DNA of 64,000 bases, taken from Roseospira marina. Lineage in GTDB: Bacteria > Pseudomonadota > Alphaproteobacteria > Rhodospirillales > Rhodospirillaceae. Below the pieces are notes generated by a model, which saw only the letters and a list, made by a program, of their open reading frames with translations, did no database searches and was not told the DNA's origin. The stretch covers positions 1-64,000 of the forward strand of contig NZ_JACIGJ010000003.1 of NCBI RefSeq assembly GCF_014197855.1, read 5' to 3'. Made by a program: the position numbers and the translations under genes. Below are positions 33,645-42,940 of the stretch, in pieces. Positions within the stretch are counted from its first letter, which is position 1. The number at the start of each line of letters is the position of its first letter.

Positions 33645-36620
33645 CTACCGCCCCTTCATCCGGAAGGCGTCCGCAGGCGCGATCCCGGGGCCGGCGGCCG
33701 CCCAGTGGGGATCGGGGCGCCAATGGCGCGCCCACTCCAGGAACCGGTCGGCCGCCATCGGCGGCGCGATCCCATAGCCCTGCGCAAAGTCGCAGCCAAG
33801 GGCCAGAAGCAGCAGCCCATGGTCCGTCGTCTCGACACCCTCCGCGATGACGATCAAATCGAACGCCCGCGCCAAACCGATCACCCCAGACACGATCGCG
33901 TGATCCTCGGCGTCCCGGGCCATGTCCAGGATGAACGACTTGTCGATCTTCAGCGTGTGCACCGGCAGCAGCTTCAGGTAGGTCAGCGAGGAATAGCCGG
34001 TGCCGAAATCGTCCAAGGCCGACGGCACCCCCAGCGCCCGGCACTCCTCGATCAGGCGGGTGATGTGGCGCAGGTCATGGATGGCTGCCGTTTCGGTGAT
34101 CTCGATCTCCAGGCAGGACTGGTGCAGGCGGCCGGCGTCGCGCAGGTGCCGCTCCAGCCGCTCGACGAACCGCGGGCTTTGCAGGTGGCGCGGTGAAATG
34201 TTCACGCTGATCGGAACGGTGAGGCCCGCGCGCTCCCACGTCGCGACCTGACGCAGGGCCTCCCCCACCACCCAGTCCCCCAGGTCCTCAATGACGGCGT
34301 CATTCTCGATGGCCGGCAGGAATTCGCCCGGCGGCAGCAGCCCGCGCTCGGGATGGTGCCAGCGGATCAGGGCCTCGGCCCCCATGATGCGCCCCGAGCG
34401 CATGTTGACCTTCGGCTGGTAGTGCAACACCAGTTCGCGCTCGGCCAGCGCCTGGCGGAAGCGGTGCACCATCCGATGGTGTTCGATGGCGACCGCGTCC
34501 TGGTTGTCGTCGTAAAAGAAGTAGCTGTTCTTGCCGGTCTGCTTGGATTTGTACATCGCCTGGTCGGCCTGCCGCATCAGGGTATCGATGTCCGTGGCCC
34601 GGGTCGGGAATAGGGTGACCCCGATGCTGGCCGTCACCGAGACCGGATGGCCGGCGACCGCGAATGGCCGGCTGACGGTGGCCAGGATGCGGTCCAGTAT
34701 CTGGATACAGTCGTCCTCGGTCCGCAGATCCGCCAGCAGGATGATGAACTCGTCCCCGCCCAGCCGGGCCACCGTGTCATCACCGCGCAGCTCGAGCAGG
34801 AACCGCTCCGCCAGTTCGATCAGCAGCATGTCGCCGGCGCCGTGCCCATACGAATCGTTGACCGGCTTGAACCCGTCCACGTCCAGGAAGCAGACCGCAA
34901 GCCGGGTGTGCTCGCGTCGTGCCTTGGCGATGGCGAGCCGAAACCGGTCATTGAGCAGCACGCGATTGGGCAGGCCGGTCAGCGAGTCATAATGCGCGAT
35001 GCGGTCCAGCTCGGCTTCGTGCCGCTTGATGGCGGTGATATCCACCACCACGCCGACGTAGTGCGACGGATGCCCATGCTCGTCCAGCACCGCCGAGATG
35101 GTCAGATGCTGCGGGTAGATCTCGCCGGTCTTGCGCCGGTTCCAGACCTCGCCCCGCCACAACCCCTCCTCCATCAGCGCCATCCACATAGCGTTGTAGA
35201 ACTCCGGACCGTGCTGTCCAGATTGCAAAAGGTTGGGTCGCCGGCCGATCAACTCCTCGCGGCTGTAGCCACTGATGCGCAGAAACGAGTCGTTGACCTC
35301 GATCATTTCGCTGTCGGGGTTGGTGATGATGATGCCTTCCTGCGTATGTTCGAACACACTCGCCAGCAGTTGCAGGCGCACCTCCGCCTGCCTTCGGGCG
35401 CTGACATCCTGGACGGTGACGGCAAGCTCGCCCTCGGTGGGCCGGAACGCGCGGATATCGAAGTGATGCCCGTCACCTTGCGTGCTGATCTCGAAGGAAT
35501 CGGGCTGACCCGTCAGCGCCACCCGCGCGAACCGTTCGAATACGCGCGAGACGATTCCGGGCGGATTGATCTCCCGGAAGGTCCGCCCCTGGAGACCATC
35601 GCCGGATAACCCGGTCATGGCCTCGAACGCCGGATTGACGATCAGATAGCGGAAATCGATCGGACAGCCCGCATCGTCGGCCACGATCTCGTAGACCGCC
35701 AGGGCGTTGATCATCTCGTCGAACAAAACCCGGTACTTTTCCTCCGCGAGTTGGCGCTGGCTTTCGGCATAGGCGACCTCGGCCCGCTTGCGCTCCGTCG
35801 TGTCCTGGAGCGTTTCAATGGCCCCGATGATCGCGCCGTCAACGCCGTGCAGTGGCGCCGCGGTGAACGCCAGCCACCGGCCGCCGCGCGGAAAATGCGG
35901 AAAGAAGCCCTCGGCCTCGAACGCGCCGTCAATGAATGACGATTCGCGATAGTGCTTGTAGTACTTCTGGTACTCGGCCCCCTTGGAGCGCGCCAGAATC
36001 AAGTCGGCCATGACCGGCCTGGGCTCCGGATAAAACGCGCGCCATTGGTCCTTGGTCCCGATCATGGTCGCGGCCGGAATCCCCATCACCACTTCGCAGG
36101 CGCGGTTCCAGTGCGTGACACGGTGGTCCGCGTCGATCACGAAGGTTGGCACCGGATTGCCCTCGATGATCTCCGTGAGCTGGCGTTGGCTGGCCAGCCG
36201 CTCGGTTTCCATCGCGCGCCGGCCGGTGACGTCGACCAGAGTTTGAATGGCGCCCGCGCAGACGCCGTCGGAGTCCAGCAGCGGCACGGCGGTGAAATGC
36301 AGCCAGCGCGGCCCCTTGCCCAGGTCCGGAAAGTAGTCCTCGGCCTCGTACCCGCCCTGGAACACCGCACGGACGGACTGGTCGGGGTAGTACGCCTCGA
36401 TGTCCGCCTGGCACGCACCGGCCACGACCAGATCCGCCATCAGGGGCCGTTCGTACGGATAGAACGGCGCCCATTGATCGCGCGTACCGATCATGGCGGC
36501 GGCGGGAACCCCGGTCAGGTCCGCCAGCGCGTCGTTCCAGTGGGCAATGCGATGATCGCGGTCGATGACGAACGTGGCGATCGGCAGCCGCTCCACAAGC
36601 GCGCCTTCGGTGACGTTCAT
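33645..36620 (-). CDS. Four-PAS GGDEF-EAL cyclic-di-GMP signalling protein
   Basis: A 991-residue soluble protein. PAS1 (about 8-132) and PAS2 (150-275) share an unusual long form with MIGTxDQWxxFYP and RPxMADL. PAS3 (about 294-408) and PAS4 (418-530) follow. The GGDEF domain has an intact RLGGDEF (621-625) and an RxxD inhibitory site five residues before it (Arg612, Asp615). The EAL domain (about 720-970) keeps EALIRW, DDFGTGYSSLTYL and EGVET. Both synthesis and hydrolysis of c-di-GMP are therefore possible. No membrane segment is present, so the PAS domains sense cytoplasmic signals. The ATG at 36620 has an AGGGA site. Confidence 0.94.
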   Translation of the reverse strand: MNVTEGALVERLPIATFVIDRDHRIAHWNDALADLTGVPAAAMIGTRDQWAPFYPYERPLMADLVVAGACQADIEAYYPDQSVRAVFQGGYEAEDYFPDLGKGPRWLHFTAVPLLDSDGVCAGAIQTLVDVTGRRAMETERLASQRQLTEIIEGNPVPTFVIDADHRVTHWNRACEVVMGIPAATMIGTKDQWRAFYPEPRPVMADLILARSKGAEYQKYYKHYRESSFIDGAFEAEGFFPHFPRGGRWLAFTAAPLHGVDGAIIGAIETLQDTTERKRAEVAYAESQRQLAEEKYRVLFDEMINALAVYEIVADDAGCPIDFRYLIVNPAFEAMTGLSGDGLQGRTFREINPPGIVSRVFERFARVALTGQPDSFEISTQGDGHHFDIRAFRPTEGELAVTVQDVSARRQAEVRLQLLASVFEHTQEGIIITNPDSEMIEVNDSFLRISGYSREELIGRRPNLLQSGQHGPEFYNAMWMALMEEGLWRGEVWNRRKTGEIYPQHLTISAVLDEHGHPSHYVGVVVDITAIKRHEAELDRIAHYDSLTGLPNRVLLNDRFRLAIAKARREHTRLAVCFLDVDGFKPVNDSYGHGAGDMLLIELAERFLLELRGDDTVARLGGDEFIILLADLRTEDDCIQILDRILATVSRPFAVAGHPVSVTASIGVTLFPTRATDIDTLMRQADQAMYKSKQTGKNSYFFYDDNQDAVAIEHHRMVHRFRQALAERELVLHYQPKVNMRSGRIMGAEALIRWHHPERGLLPPGEFLPAIENDAVIEDLGDWVVGEALRQVATWERAGLTVPISVNISPRHLQSPRFVERLERHLRDAGRLHQSCLEIEITETAAIHDLRHITRLIEECRALGVPSALDDFGTGYSSLTYLKLLPVHTLKIDKSFILDMARDAEDHAIVSGVIGLARAFDLIVIAEGVETTDHGLLLLALGCDFAQGYGIAPPMAADRFLEWARHWRPDPHWAAAGPGIAPADAFRMKGR

Positions 36621-36934
36621 CGTCCCTCCCCACGGTTCCCCCGCCCCCTGTGCGCCGTGGCGTTCTCCGTTTATGGGATTGTGCGGGATCGCGCGCGAGC
36701 GGACCATCGGCCGCCCCAGGCGTCCCCTTCGCCCGGCCGCTCACACACGATAAACGAAATGTCCGAAAAAAGAACGGCCTTCGCAGCCGACGCGCATCGC
36801 GCCAGAATGGGACTCGCTGTCGGGTCCCCTTCGGGCGCGCAACTCGGCGTCAAGCGGGCGCCCTCATAAGGGCCCTGCGTCCGGCACCTGGTCGGTCGGC
36901 GATCGGGACGGCGGGGCGGCGGCCCCGCCTGCCC
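36621..36934. other. 314-bp spacer upstream of the GGDEF-EAL gene
   Basis: No gene is supported. It holds the promoter region of the GGDEF-EAL gene and the 3' flank of the TPR gene. A T-rich patch on the minus strand (about 36765-36740) is the most promoter-like part, but I cannot assign a reliable -35/-10 pair. No terminator hairpin with a T-tract was seen. Confidence 0.3.
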
Positions 36935-39900
36935 TCAGTTGATCGCGCTGAGGCGGTCCTCGCGCAGGCGGTCCCGGTAGGCCGTCAGGTAACTGCGGAA
37001 CTTCTCCGCTTGCCGGATCTTGCCGCCGACGGACGCGATATCGATCAGACCCGCCTCCGGCGTGGCCGTCACCAGATCGAACGCATCCCGGAACGGCGTG
37101 CCATCCAGCGCGTCGAGGTAGCGCTGGCGCAGCAGGGATGCCCCGGTCTCGTCGCCCGCCAGCGTCAGGGCGGTCGCCCAGTCGATCAGGCGGAAGGCGT
37201 CCTTCTCGGCCAGGGTCTCGTCCCCACTTGGCGGCGGCGGCACCAGCTCCGCCAGGGCGCGCGCGGCCTCGGCCCAGTTCTGGTCGCGCCAGTGGATATC
37301 GGCGCGCAGCACCCGGGCGTCCTCGCTGGAGTCGTTCTCCAGCAGGGAAATCGCGGCCGGGACATTGTCGGTGTCGGCGAGCGCCCGCGCCCGCAGATGA
37401 CGGCGCTGGCGTTCCAGAGTCTCCGGCAAGGGTGCGAACCGCGTCTTGTCGAGAGCGTCCAGCGCGTTGCTCGGCTGCCGGTTCAGCAGGTAGACCAGCG
37501 CCAGCCGCGCCCCCACCCGGGTGCGGTCCAGACCGCGCAGGCGGTAGCGGATCTGGCGCTCCAGCAGCGCCGCCGCCGGATCGAGCAGATCCACCGACAC
37601 CAGCCGGTCGGCCAGACGGCGGATCATCTCGTCGCCCCGGTTCCCGGTCGGCGTCAGTTCGCGGAATTCGTCGAACAACGCGATGGCGGTCAGCGGCGGC
37701 ATGTCGTTGGCGGCCCCATCCAGAAACAGGGTGTCGAAGACGGTGCGCATGCGTTCCGTCAGTTCCTCCGACCCCGGCCGGTCCTCGAAGTACGACGCCG
37801 CGAGGCGCAGGGTGCGCAGGGCGTCGCCGTAGCGGTCCTCGTCCAGATACAGATCGCCCAGTTCGCGCAGCAGGTCGTATTCGAAGTCGCCGCCGCGCCA
37901 CGCGAAGCGCAGCCCCTCCAGCCCGGCGATCAGTTCGTCGGTGCCGATCAGGTCGAGCCGGTGTTCCATATCGAGGCGCGCCTTGGTGGCCAGCGCGGCA
38001 TGGCGCCGGCTCTGGCCGATCTCAGCCTCCTTCCAGGCCGCGATGGCGGCCTCGAACGCGCCCGCGCTGGCGAACAGATTGCCCTCCAGATAATGAATGG
38101 CCGCTTCATCGTGGGTGGTGTTGAACTCCGGATCGCGGGCCGATTCCAGGAAGGTGTTCGCGGCCAGATCGTCGCCGGCCTTGATGGCGGCATCGGCAGC
38201 GACCAGCGCCAGCGGAATGCGCACGTCCGGCGGATAGTTCTCCAGCACGCCGCCGGACGCCTCCAGGATCGCCGCCTGCAAGCCGGCCTGCCCCAGCCGG
38301 GACTGGGCGGCGGCGCGCCAAAACGCCGCCTCGTCGACGTCGACGAGGCTGGGATGACTGAGATCGTCCACGGCCTCGCGGTCGCGATGCATCAGGAACT
38401 GCGTCGCCCCGCGCAGCGCGCGGAACGCCGGCGTCCCAACCATCTCCACCTGCTCCTCGGCGATGGCGCGCAGCACGCCCAACGCCTCCGGCGCATAACC
38501 GTTCGCGAAGTAGAAGCGCGCCAGTTCCAGGCGGGCCGGTCCCCGGCGGCTGGCGGGCGCCATCGCCACGGCGTATTGCAGATCCTTGCGCACATCGTCG
38601 AACGACGTGGCGTCGTCCTCGCGGCGCCAGCCCGGAATGTCGAAGACCTCCTGCAGCGCCCCCTCGCCCAGGGTCGCCAGCGTTTGCAAACGGTTGTCCT
38701 CCGGCGACAGGGTCAAACCGCCGTCGGCCGTAATCTCGGCGCCACTGCGGCTGGAGCGCACCTCGATCCGGTCGGAGCGCGGAATCACCACGGCCCCCTG
38801 GGCGGTCACGGGCAGCGTCACCTCAGGGAAGGTCCGCTCCGGAAACACTCCGTGTCCGAGTTGGATCAGGGGCAGGACGAAAAACTGATCGCCCAGTTCC
38901 GGATCCCGCACCGGCACGACGCGACCGCCTTCGATCACCGGCAGAAGCAGGCGGGGGCCGACCGGCGAGCGCACCTGCGGCTGCACGTTGATCGGATGCT
39001 CGGGGCGCATCGGCTGCTGCATCAGGTCGACCACCCACAGCAGACCGTCGCGGCGCAGGCTGGGATTATAGCCGGGCGCGGTGGTCATCCGCACCAGGGT
39101 CGAGTTCGGCCCAATCCGCACCTGCTCGACCGAGCGCACGACCCCGACGCCAAGCCGGCGCAGCAGACCCAGGTCCACCTCCTGGAAGCGATCAAACACG
39201 ACCCACAGATAGCCCGCGCGTCGGAACACGGCGGCGGCGGTCGGCTGATCCCACGAGAACCCGAGGCTAACCACCTGACCTCCGCCAGAGCCCCTTGGGG
39301 AGGCCGCCTCATCGCCCCCACCGGGTCCTTGCGTGAGACGATCCGCGGCGGCGTCCTCGGCGCCGGGCGCCAGGGCAGGGCCACCCTCCGCCACGGCATC
39401 CATGGCGGCCGGGTTGGGTGTGCGGTCCACCCCATCGGCCCCCGAGGCGTCCTCAGGACCGGGCTGAAGGATGGAGACCTCTCCGTCCGTGGGTCCGATG
39501 AAAGGATCCGGCACGGATTCTTCGGGCGTCAGGGTTCCCGTTCCGCCGTCCCCAGCCCCTTCGGCCGGTGGCGTGGCCTCGGCGGTATCCGGCACCGACG
39601 GCGCGGGGCTCTCCGGGGCACCCGGGGCCTCGGCCGTCTGTTCCGGTTCCGCCGGCCGCTGCGGCGGCTCGGGCGCCTGCGCGGCCGGCCTGGGCTCCGG
39701 GCCGGACGGCGTCGTCACGTCCAGCACGACCTTGGGACCCGACGTGAACACCCGGGGCTCGGCACCCGGTGGAATGGTCAGGGCCGCCACGCTGGTATCA
39801 CCGTCGATCCGGCTGGTCAGCGTGCCGAACCCGGCTGGAAGATCGCCCTGGATCGCGTCCACGCCCAGACGGGCCGGCCGGTCGAAACGCAGCGTCACCG

Positions 39901-40423
39901 TCCGCCCGTCGCGCGACAGGGTGTGGTCGACCGGACGCGGCCAATCAAACACGATGCGTTGGTAGCCGTCGTGGCTGCCCGTACGCACACGGATGCTCTC
40001 CGGCGCGGCCGGGGTCGCCGTGGCTGCGGGCGTGGGGTCCAGGTCCGGGCCACCCCTCAGGTCCACGACCACGCTGCTGTTCAGCGTGAAGACGTTCAGC
40101 GTGAAGTCGCCCTTCAGCGGCAGGGTGACGGTGCGCCGGTCCGGGGAGACCCGCACGGTATCGACATAGGCGGGCAACCGTCCCGGCACGCTCGCCACAC
40201 TGTTTGGAATGGGGGCATCGAAGGCCGCCACGAGGTTGCCGTTGCGGATCTCGACCGTATAGCGCACCGGATCGTCCCACCGGAACACCATCCGCCCATA
40301 GCCGTCATGGGCGGCGGCGGACACCTCGGCGGCCCAGGCGGGAGCGGCTCGTGTCAGCAGGGTTGCGGCGCACACCAGCGCCAGAAGAAGGGTCAGCCCC
40401 AGGGACCGGACGTCACGGATCAT
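36935..40423 (-). CDS. Large periplasmic AMIN-like/TPR protein
   Basis: A 1162-residue exported protein. A Sec signal peptide covers about 1-31 (LTLLLALVCAATLL, AWA cleavage). Two AMIN-like beta modules follow (about 34-125 and 145-235), with RMVFRWDDPVRYTVEIRNG and RIVFDWPRPVDHTLSRDG as matching halves. A Pro/Glu-rich linker (about 240-400) separates them from another beta-rich part (about 400-560). The rest to the C-terminus is helical TPR repeats. AMIN domains bind peptidoglycan or envelope machines, and TPRs bind protein partners. It is the last gene of a three-gene unit (four-base overlap) after two MotB/OmpA-like genes, so it probably scaffolds that complex. Confidence 0.82.
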   Translation of the reverse strand: MIRDVRSLGLTLLLALVCAATLLTRAAPAWAAEVSAAAHDGYGRMVFRWDDPVRYTVEIRNGNLVAAFDAPIPNSVASVPGRLPAYVDTVRVSPDRRTVTLPLKGDFTLNVFTLNSSVVVDLRGGPDLDPTPAATATPAAPESIRVRTGSHDGYQRIVFDWPRPVDHTLSRDGRTVTLRFDRPARLGVDAIQGDLPAGFGTLTSRIDGDTSVAALTIPPGAEPRVFTSGPKVVLDVTTPSGPEPRPAAQAPEPPQRPAEPEQTAEAPGAPESPAPSVPDTAEATPPAEGAGDGGTGTLTPEESVPDPFIGPTDGEVSILQPGPEDASGADGVDRTPNPAAMDAVAEGGPALAPGAEDAAADRLTQGPGGGDEAASPRGSGGGQVVSLGFSWDQPTAAAVFRRAGYLWVVFDRFQEVDLGLLRRLGVGVVRSVEQVRIGPNSTLVRMTTAPGYNPSLRRDGLLWVVDLMQQPMRPEHPINVQPQVRSPVGPRLLLPVIEGGRVVPVRDPELGDQFFVLPLIQLGHGVFPERTFPEVTLPVTAQGAVVIPRSDRIEVRSSRSGAEITADGGLTLSPEDNRLQTLATLGEGALQEVFDIPGWRREDDATSFDDVRKDLQYAVAMAPASRRGPARLELARFYFANGYAPEALGVLRAIAEEQVEMVGTPAFRALRGATQFLMHRDREAVDDLSHPSLVDVDEAAFWRAAAQSRLGQAGLQAAILEASGGVLENYPPDVRIPLALVAADAAIKAGDDLAANTFLESARDPEFNTTHDEAAIHYLEGNLFASAGAFEAAIAAWKEAEIGQSRRHAALATKARLDMEHRLDLIGTDELIAGLEGLRFAWRGGDFEYDLLRELGDLYLDEDRYGDALRTLRLAASYFEDRPGSEELTERMRTVFDTLFLDGAANDMPPLTAIALFDEFRELTPTGNRGDEMIRRLADRLVSVDLLDPAAALLERQIRYRLRGLDRTRVGARLALVYLLNRQPSNALDALDKTRFAPLPETLERQRRHLRARALADTDNVPAAISLLENDSSEDARVLRADIHWRDQNWAEAARALAELVPPPPSGDETLAEKDAFRLIDWATALTLAGDETGASLLRQRYLDALDGTPFRDAFDLVTATPEAGLIDIASVGGKIRQAEKFRSYLTAYRDRLREDRLSAIN

Positions 40424-41136
40424 GGCAGCTCGTCCTCGGCCCGGTCCGGCAGGATAACAAGATCGACACGGCGCGCCAGACGCGTGCGCTCCGCCTCGGG
40501 CACCGAGTCGAGCGCCGCAAAGCGCGTGTCGGCGTGGCCCCAGACCTCCAACGGGCGGGCGAAGCCGGCCCGACGCAGACCGTTCGCGACCGCCGCCGCG
40601 CGCGCCAGGGACAACGCCCAATTGTCGGGATACGGGTTGCCCGGCGCCACCGGACGCGGGTCGGCATGGCCTGACAGGGCGATCCGATTGCGAAGATTGG
40701 CCAACAGGCTACCCAGTTCGGTGACCACCGGCCGGGCCTCGGCCGCAATGGCCGCGCCGCCCGGTTCGAACAGCAGGTCCGCCGGCAGAAGCACGACAAG
40801 CCGATCATCGAGCCGCTGGACCAGCGTTCCCGCGAACCGCTCGTCCCGGTCGAACACAGAGTCCAGCACCCCGGCGAGGTAACCGAGGCTCTGCCCGCGC
40901 GGCCGCATGATGCCGAGGACGCCCGGCTCGCCGGCCTCGGGTTCCCGCGCGATCGTGGTCGACGGACTGAACGTCGCGCTCAGGGATTGGGTCAAGCGTT
41001 CGAACGCTTCCAGCTTGAACGCGGACATGGAGAACAGCAGAACAAAGAACGCCAGCATCAGGACCACAAGGTCACTGAAGGTCACCATCCAGGCCGTTCC
41101 AATAGAAGACCCGTCTTCGCGTCGGGTACCGATCAT
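40420..41136 (-). CDS. MotB-type OmpA-domain membrane protein
   Basis: A 238-residue protein with one N-terminal membrane helix (about 18-40, VTFSDLVVLMLAFFVLLFSMS). It contains Asp22 at the position of the proton-carrying aspartate of MotB stators. The C-terminal half (about 110-235) is an OmpA/MotB peptidoglycan-binding domain (LLFEPGGAAI, IALSGHADPRPV, WALSLARAAAVANGLRRAG). It could be a flagellar stator subunit or the B subunit of a different ion-driven complex. No motA is next to it. Start and stop overlap both neighbours by four bases, so the trio is translated as a unit. Confidence 0.85.
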   Translation of the reverse strand: MIGTRREDGSSIGTAWMVTFSDLVVLMLAFFVLLFSMSAFKLEAFERLTQSLSATFSPSTTIAREPEAGEPGVLGIMRPRGQSLGYLAGVLDSVFDRDERFAGTLVQRLDDRLVVLLPADLLFEPGGAAIAAEARPVVTELGSLLANLRNRIALSGHADPRPVAPGNPYPDNWALSLARAAAVANGLRRAGFARPLEVWGHADTRFAALDSVPEAERTRLARRVDLVILPDRAEDELP

Positions 41137-42281
41137 GGCTGTGTCCGTTGCGGCGCGGCCGGGGACTCGGAATCCGCAGCCGGCGGCGAGGTCGTATCAT
41201 TTGTGGAAACTCTAGCACTTGCGGCCCCCGGTTGGGCAGCCCGAAACCCGGTTTCACCCGGTGCGCCGCCCTGAAACGACGGCGCGACACTCGCCGGTGT
41301 TGCATTTGGATCAGGGTCGGGCTCGTCCACCGGGATGGCGTCCGCCGGAATATCCCGGAAATCGGGATCCCACCGGGTGACGTCGACGGCGCGGAACGTC
41401 AGCCGCAGCCACGCCGGATCGCCCGATGAAAGCCCCACGAGCACGCTGCCCGGCACGGCCCCCCGCGCCGTCATCACGCGCCCCAGAGCCGCAGCGCGTT
41501 GCAGGGCCAGGGCGTCCGGCGCAACGGGAAGGGGCACGAACGCGCCGCGGTCGTCGACGCTCCCGACGCCGAAGCCATCCCGGGCATCAGGCCCGGAGGC
41601 CCCCCCCGCGGACAGCGACGGATCGGCTTCCGCCTCGGGCATACCCGCGCCCGTCTGCACCACCGCCGCCATCTCGAACCGCAGGCCATCCGGCGGTGCC
41701 GACAGGGCCGCGACGAGTTCATCCAGCATCAGCACCTGGGCCGGGCGCAGTGTGGCCGCCTCCGGCTCGAACAGGCTGTCGCCCCGCATCATCACCTCAA
41801 TCGAGCGCCCGGCCACCAGATGCCGCACCCGCACCGTCGGTAACGCCGCGTCGAACAGGTCCGTGACCAGCGCAATGAACGCCTCCGCCGCCCGGGCATT
41901 ACCGTCCAGGTCATCCATCGGCATGTCGGCGACGACATCCGTCGTTTCCTGCGGATGGGAGAACGTCACGGTCAGGCTCTCCATGACCGCCCGTGCCCGC
42001 TGCCCCTCCAGGCTCGACAACGCCATCAGCATGATGAAGAAGGCCAGCAACAGGAGGTAGAGGGCCAGGAAGAGCGCCAGCGAGCCCCGCGCGACCGGCG
42101 CGGCCGCCCAACCGGTCAAATCGCCATCGCATCGCCCCGTCGCACCGCCCTTCGGCGCCCGCAAGGCCAAGCCCAAGGATGTCCCAGGCAGCGTGCCGGG
42201 CGACGTTGCCCGGGCGTCCGCCCCGAACCGCACCCCGCCAACGGGCCGGCGGCTTGGGAACCCGCGTTCGATTCCGCGCAT
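41133..42281 (-). CDS. MotB-like protein lacking the membrane aspartate
   Basis: A 382-residue protein. A 65-residue cytoplasmic tail precedes one membrane helix (about 67-90, LALFLALYLLLLAFFIMLMAL) that has no Asp. The periplasmic part resembles the OmpA/MotB fold (VMMRGDSLFEPEAATLRPAQVLMLDEL at about 165-190) with long Pro/Asp-rich tails. Loss of the ion-carrying residue argues against a plain stator subunit and for a structural partner of the next gene. A GGAG site lies upstream of the ATG at 42281. It is first in the trio, and 660 bp of gene-free DNA lies before it. Confidence 0.72.
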   Translation of the reverse strand: MRGIERGFPSRRPVGGVRFGADARATSPGTLPGTSLGLALRAPKGGATGRCDGDLTGWAAAPVARGSLALFLALYLLLLAFFIMLMALSSLEGQRARAVMESLTVTFSHPQETTDVVADMPMDDLDGNARAAEAFIALVTDLFDAALPTVRVRHLVAGRSIEVMMRGDSLFEPEAATLRPAQVLMLDELVAALSAPPDGLRFEMAAVVQTGAGMPEAEADPSLSAGGASGPDARDGFGVGSVDDRGAFVPLPVAPDALALQRAAALGRVMTARGAVPGSVLVGLSSGDPAWLRLTFRAVDVTRWDPDFRDIPADAIPVDEPDPDPNATPASVAPSFQGGAPGETGFRAAQPGAASARVSTNDTTSPPAADSESPAAPQRTQP

Positions 42282-42940
42282 GGACCGCTCCTACGTCTGA
42301 GACGGCCGCGCCGGGGCCTCGGCGGACCCACTATCGGATCGGCGGACGGGCATACGCGCGCTCTCCCTCATACCTCAAGACGGCCCGGCGCGTTCGCGCC
42401 CGGACCGGGATGTGCTTACCCCGCCTCTTCCCCTGGCGGGCAGTGTGGCATGCGACTCTAAACAAATGCTTTCGCAACCCGATGCGCCCGAGCACGACGC
42501 CTCACACTGGATCGTCCGACCACCACCCTGAGGCTTCCAAAACACCGGCCACCGCGCGTCCATCGACGCCGCCCCTCCCCTGACGAGTAGTATGCCCCAC
42601 CCGCCGCGCTACCCACATGGCCGGGCCCTCGCGTAACCCCCTGCCCACCCACTTAAAACCAGGCACGCTTCGCACATCACCGCCGATAAAGAAACGTTAC
42701 CGACACGAGAAGAGGCGACTTTCAGACCATCACACGCGCCCAAAACACCCCGATACCGCGCGTTCTGAAACCATGAATTTTCCCGATCCCCCTTGTCGGT
42801 TTCTAACAGTTTGGTCATGATAACCGCGTGGCGTGGCTGGTCTACTACCGGACCTCACCCACCGGAGCCGGCCCCGGATGCCTGCCGCAGGGTGCGCACC
42901 CGAGGCCCAAAACATCGAAACCGACAGGAATGCGTCTGCC
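42282..42940. other. 659-bp gene-free, relatively AT-rich region between divergent operons
   Basis: This spacer must carry the divergent promoters of the MotB-like operon and the oxidase operon. Base composition drops noticeably between about 42640 and 42830. TTGTCG at 42793-42798 with CATGAT at 42816-42821 (17 bp apart) is a weak candidate promoter for coxB. Short frames here have no ribosome sites or coherent protein character, so I call none of them. Confidence 0.4.

Noticed and set aside
36650-40882. A 1410-codon open frame antisense to the AMIN/TPR gene
   Set aside because: It has no recognisable fold or ribosome site; the minus-strand genes have signal peptide, TPRs and coupled starts.
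42682-42689. GCCGATAA, identical to the -10 of flagellar sigma-28 promoters
   Set aside because: The nearest TAAA element is 28 bp upstream of it instead of about 19, and it points to coxB, not to the MotB-like operon.
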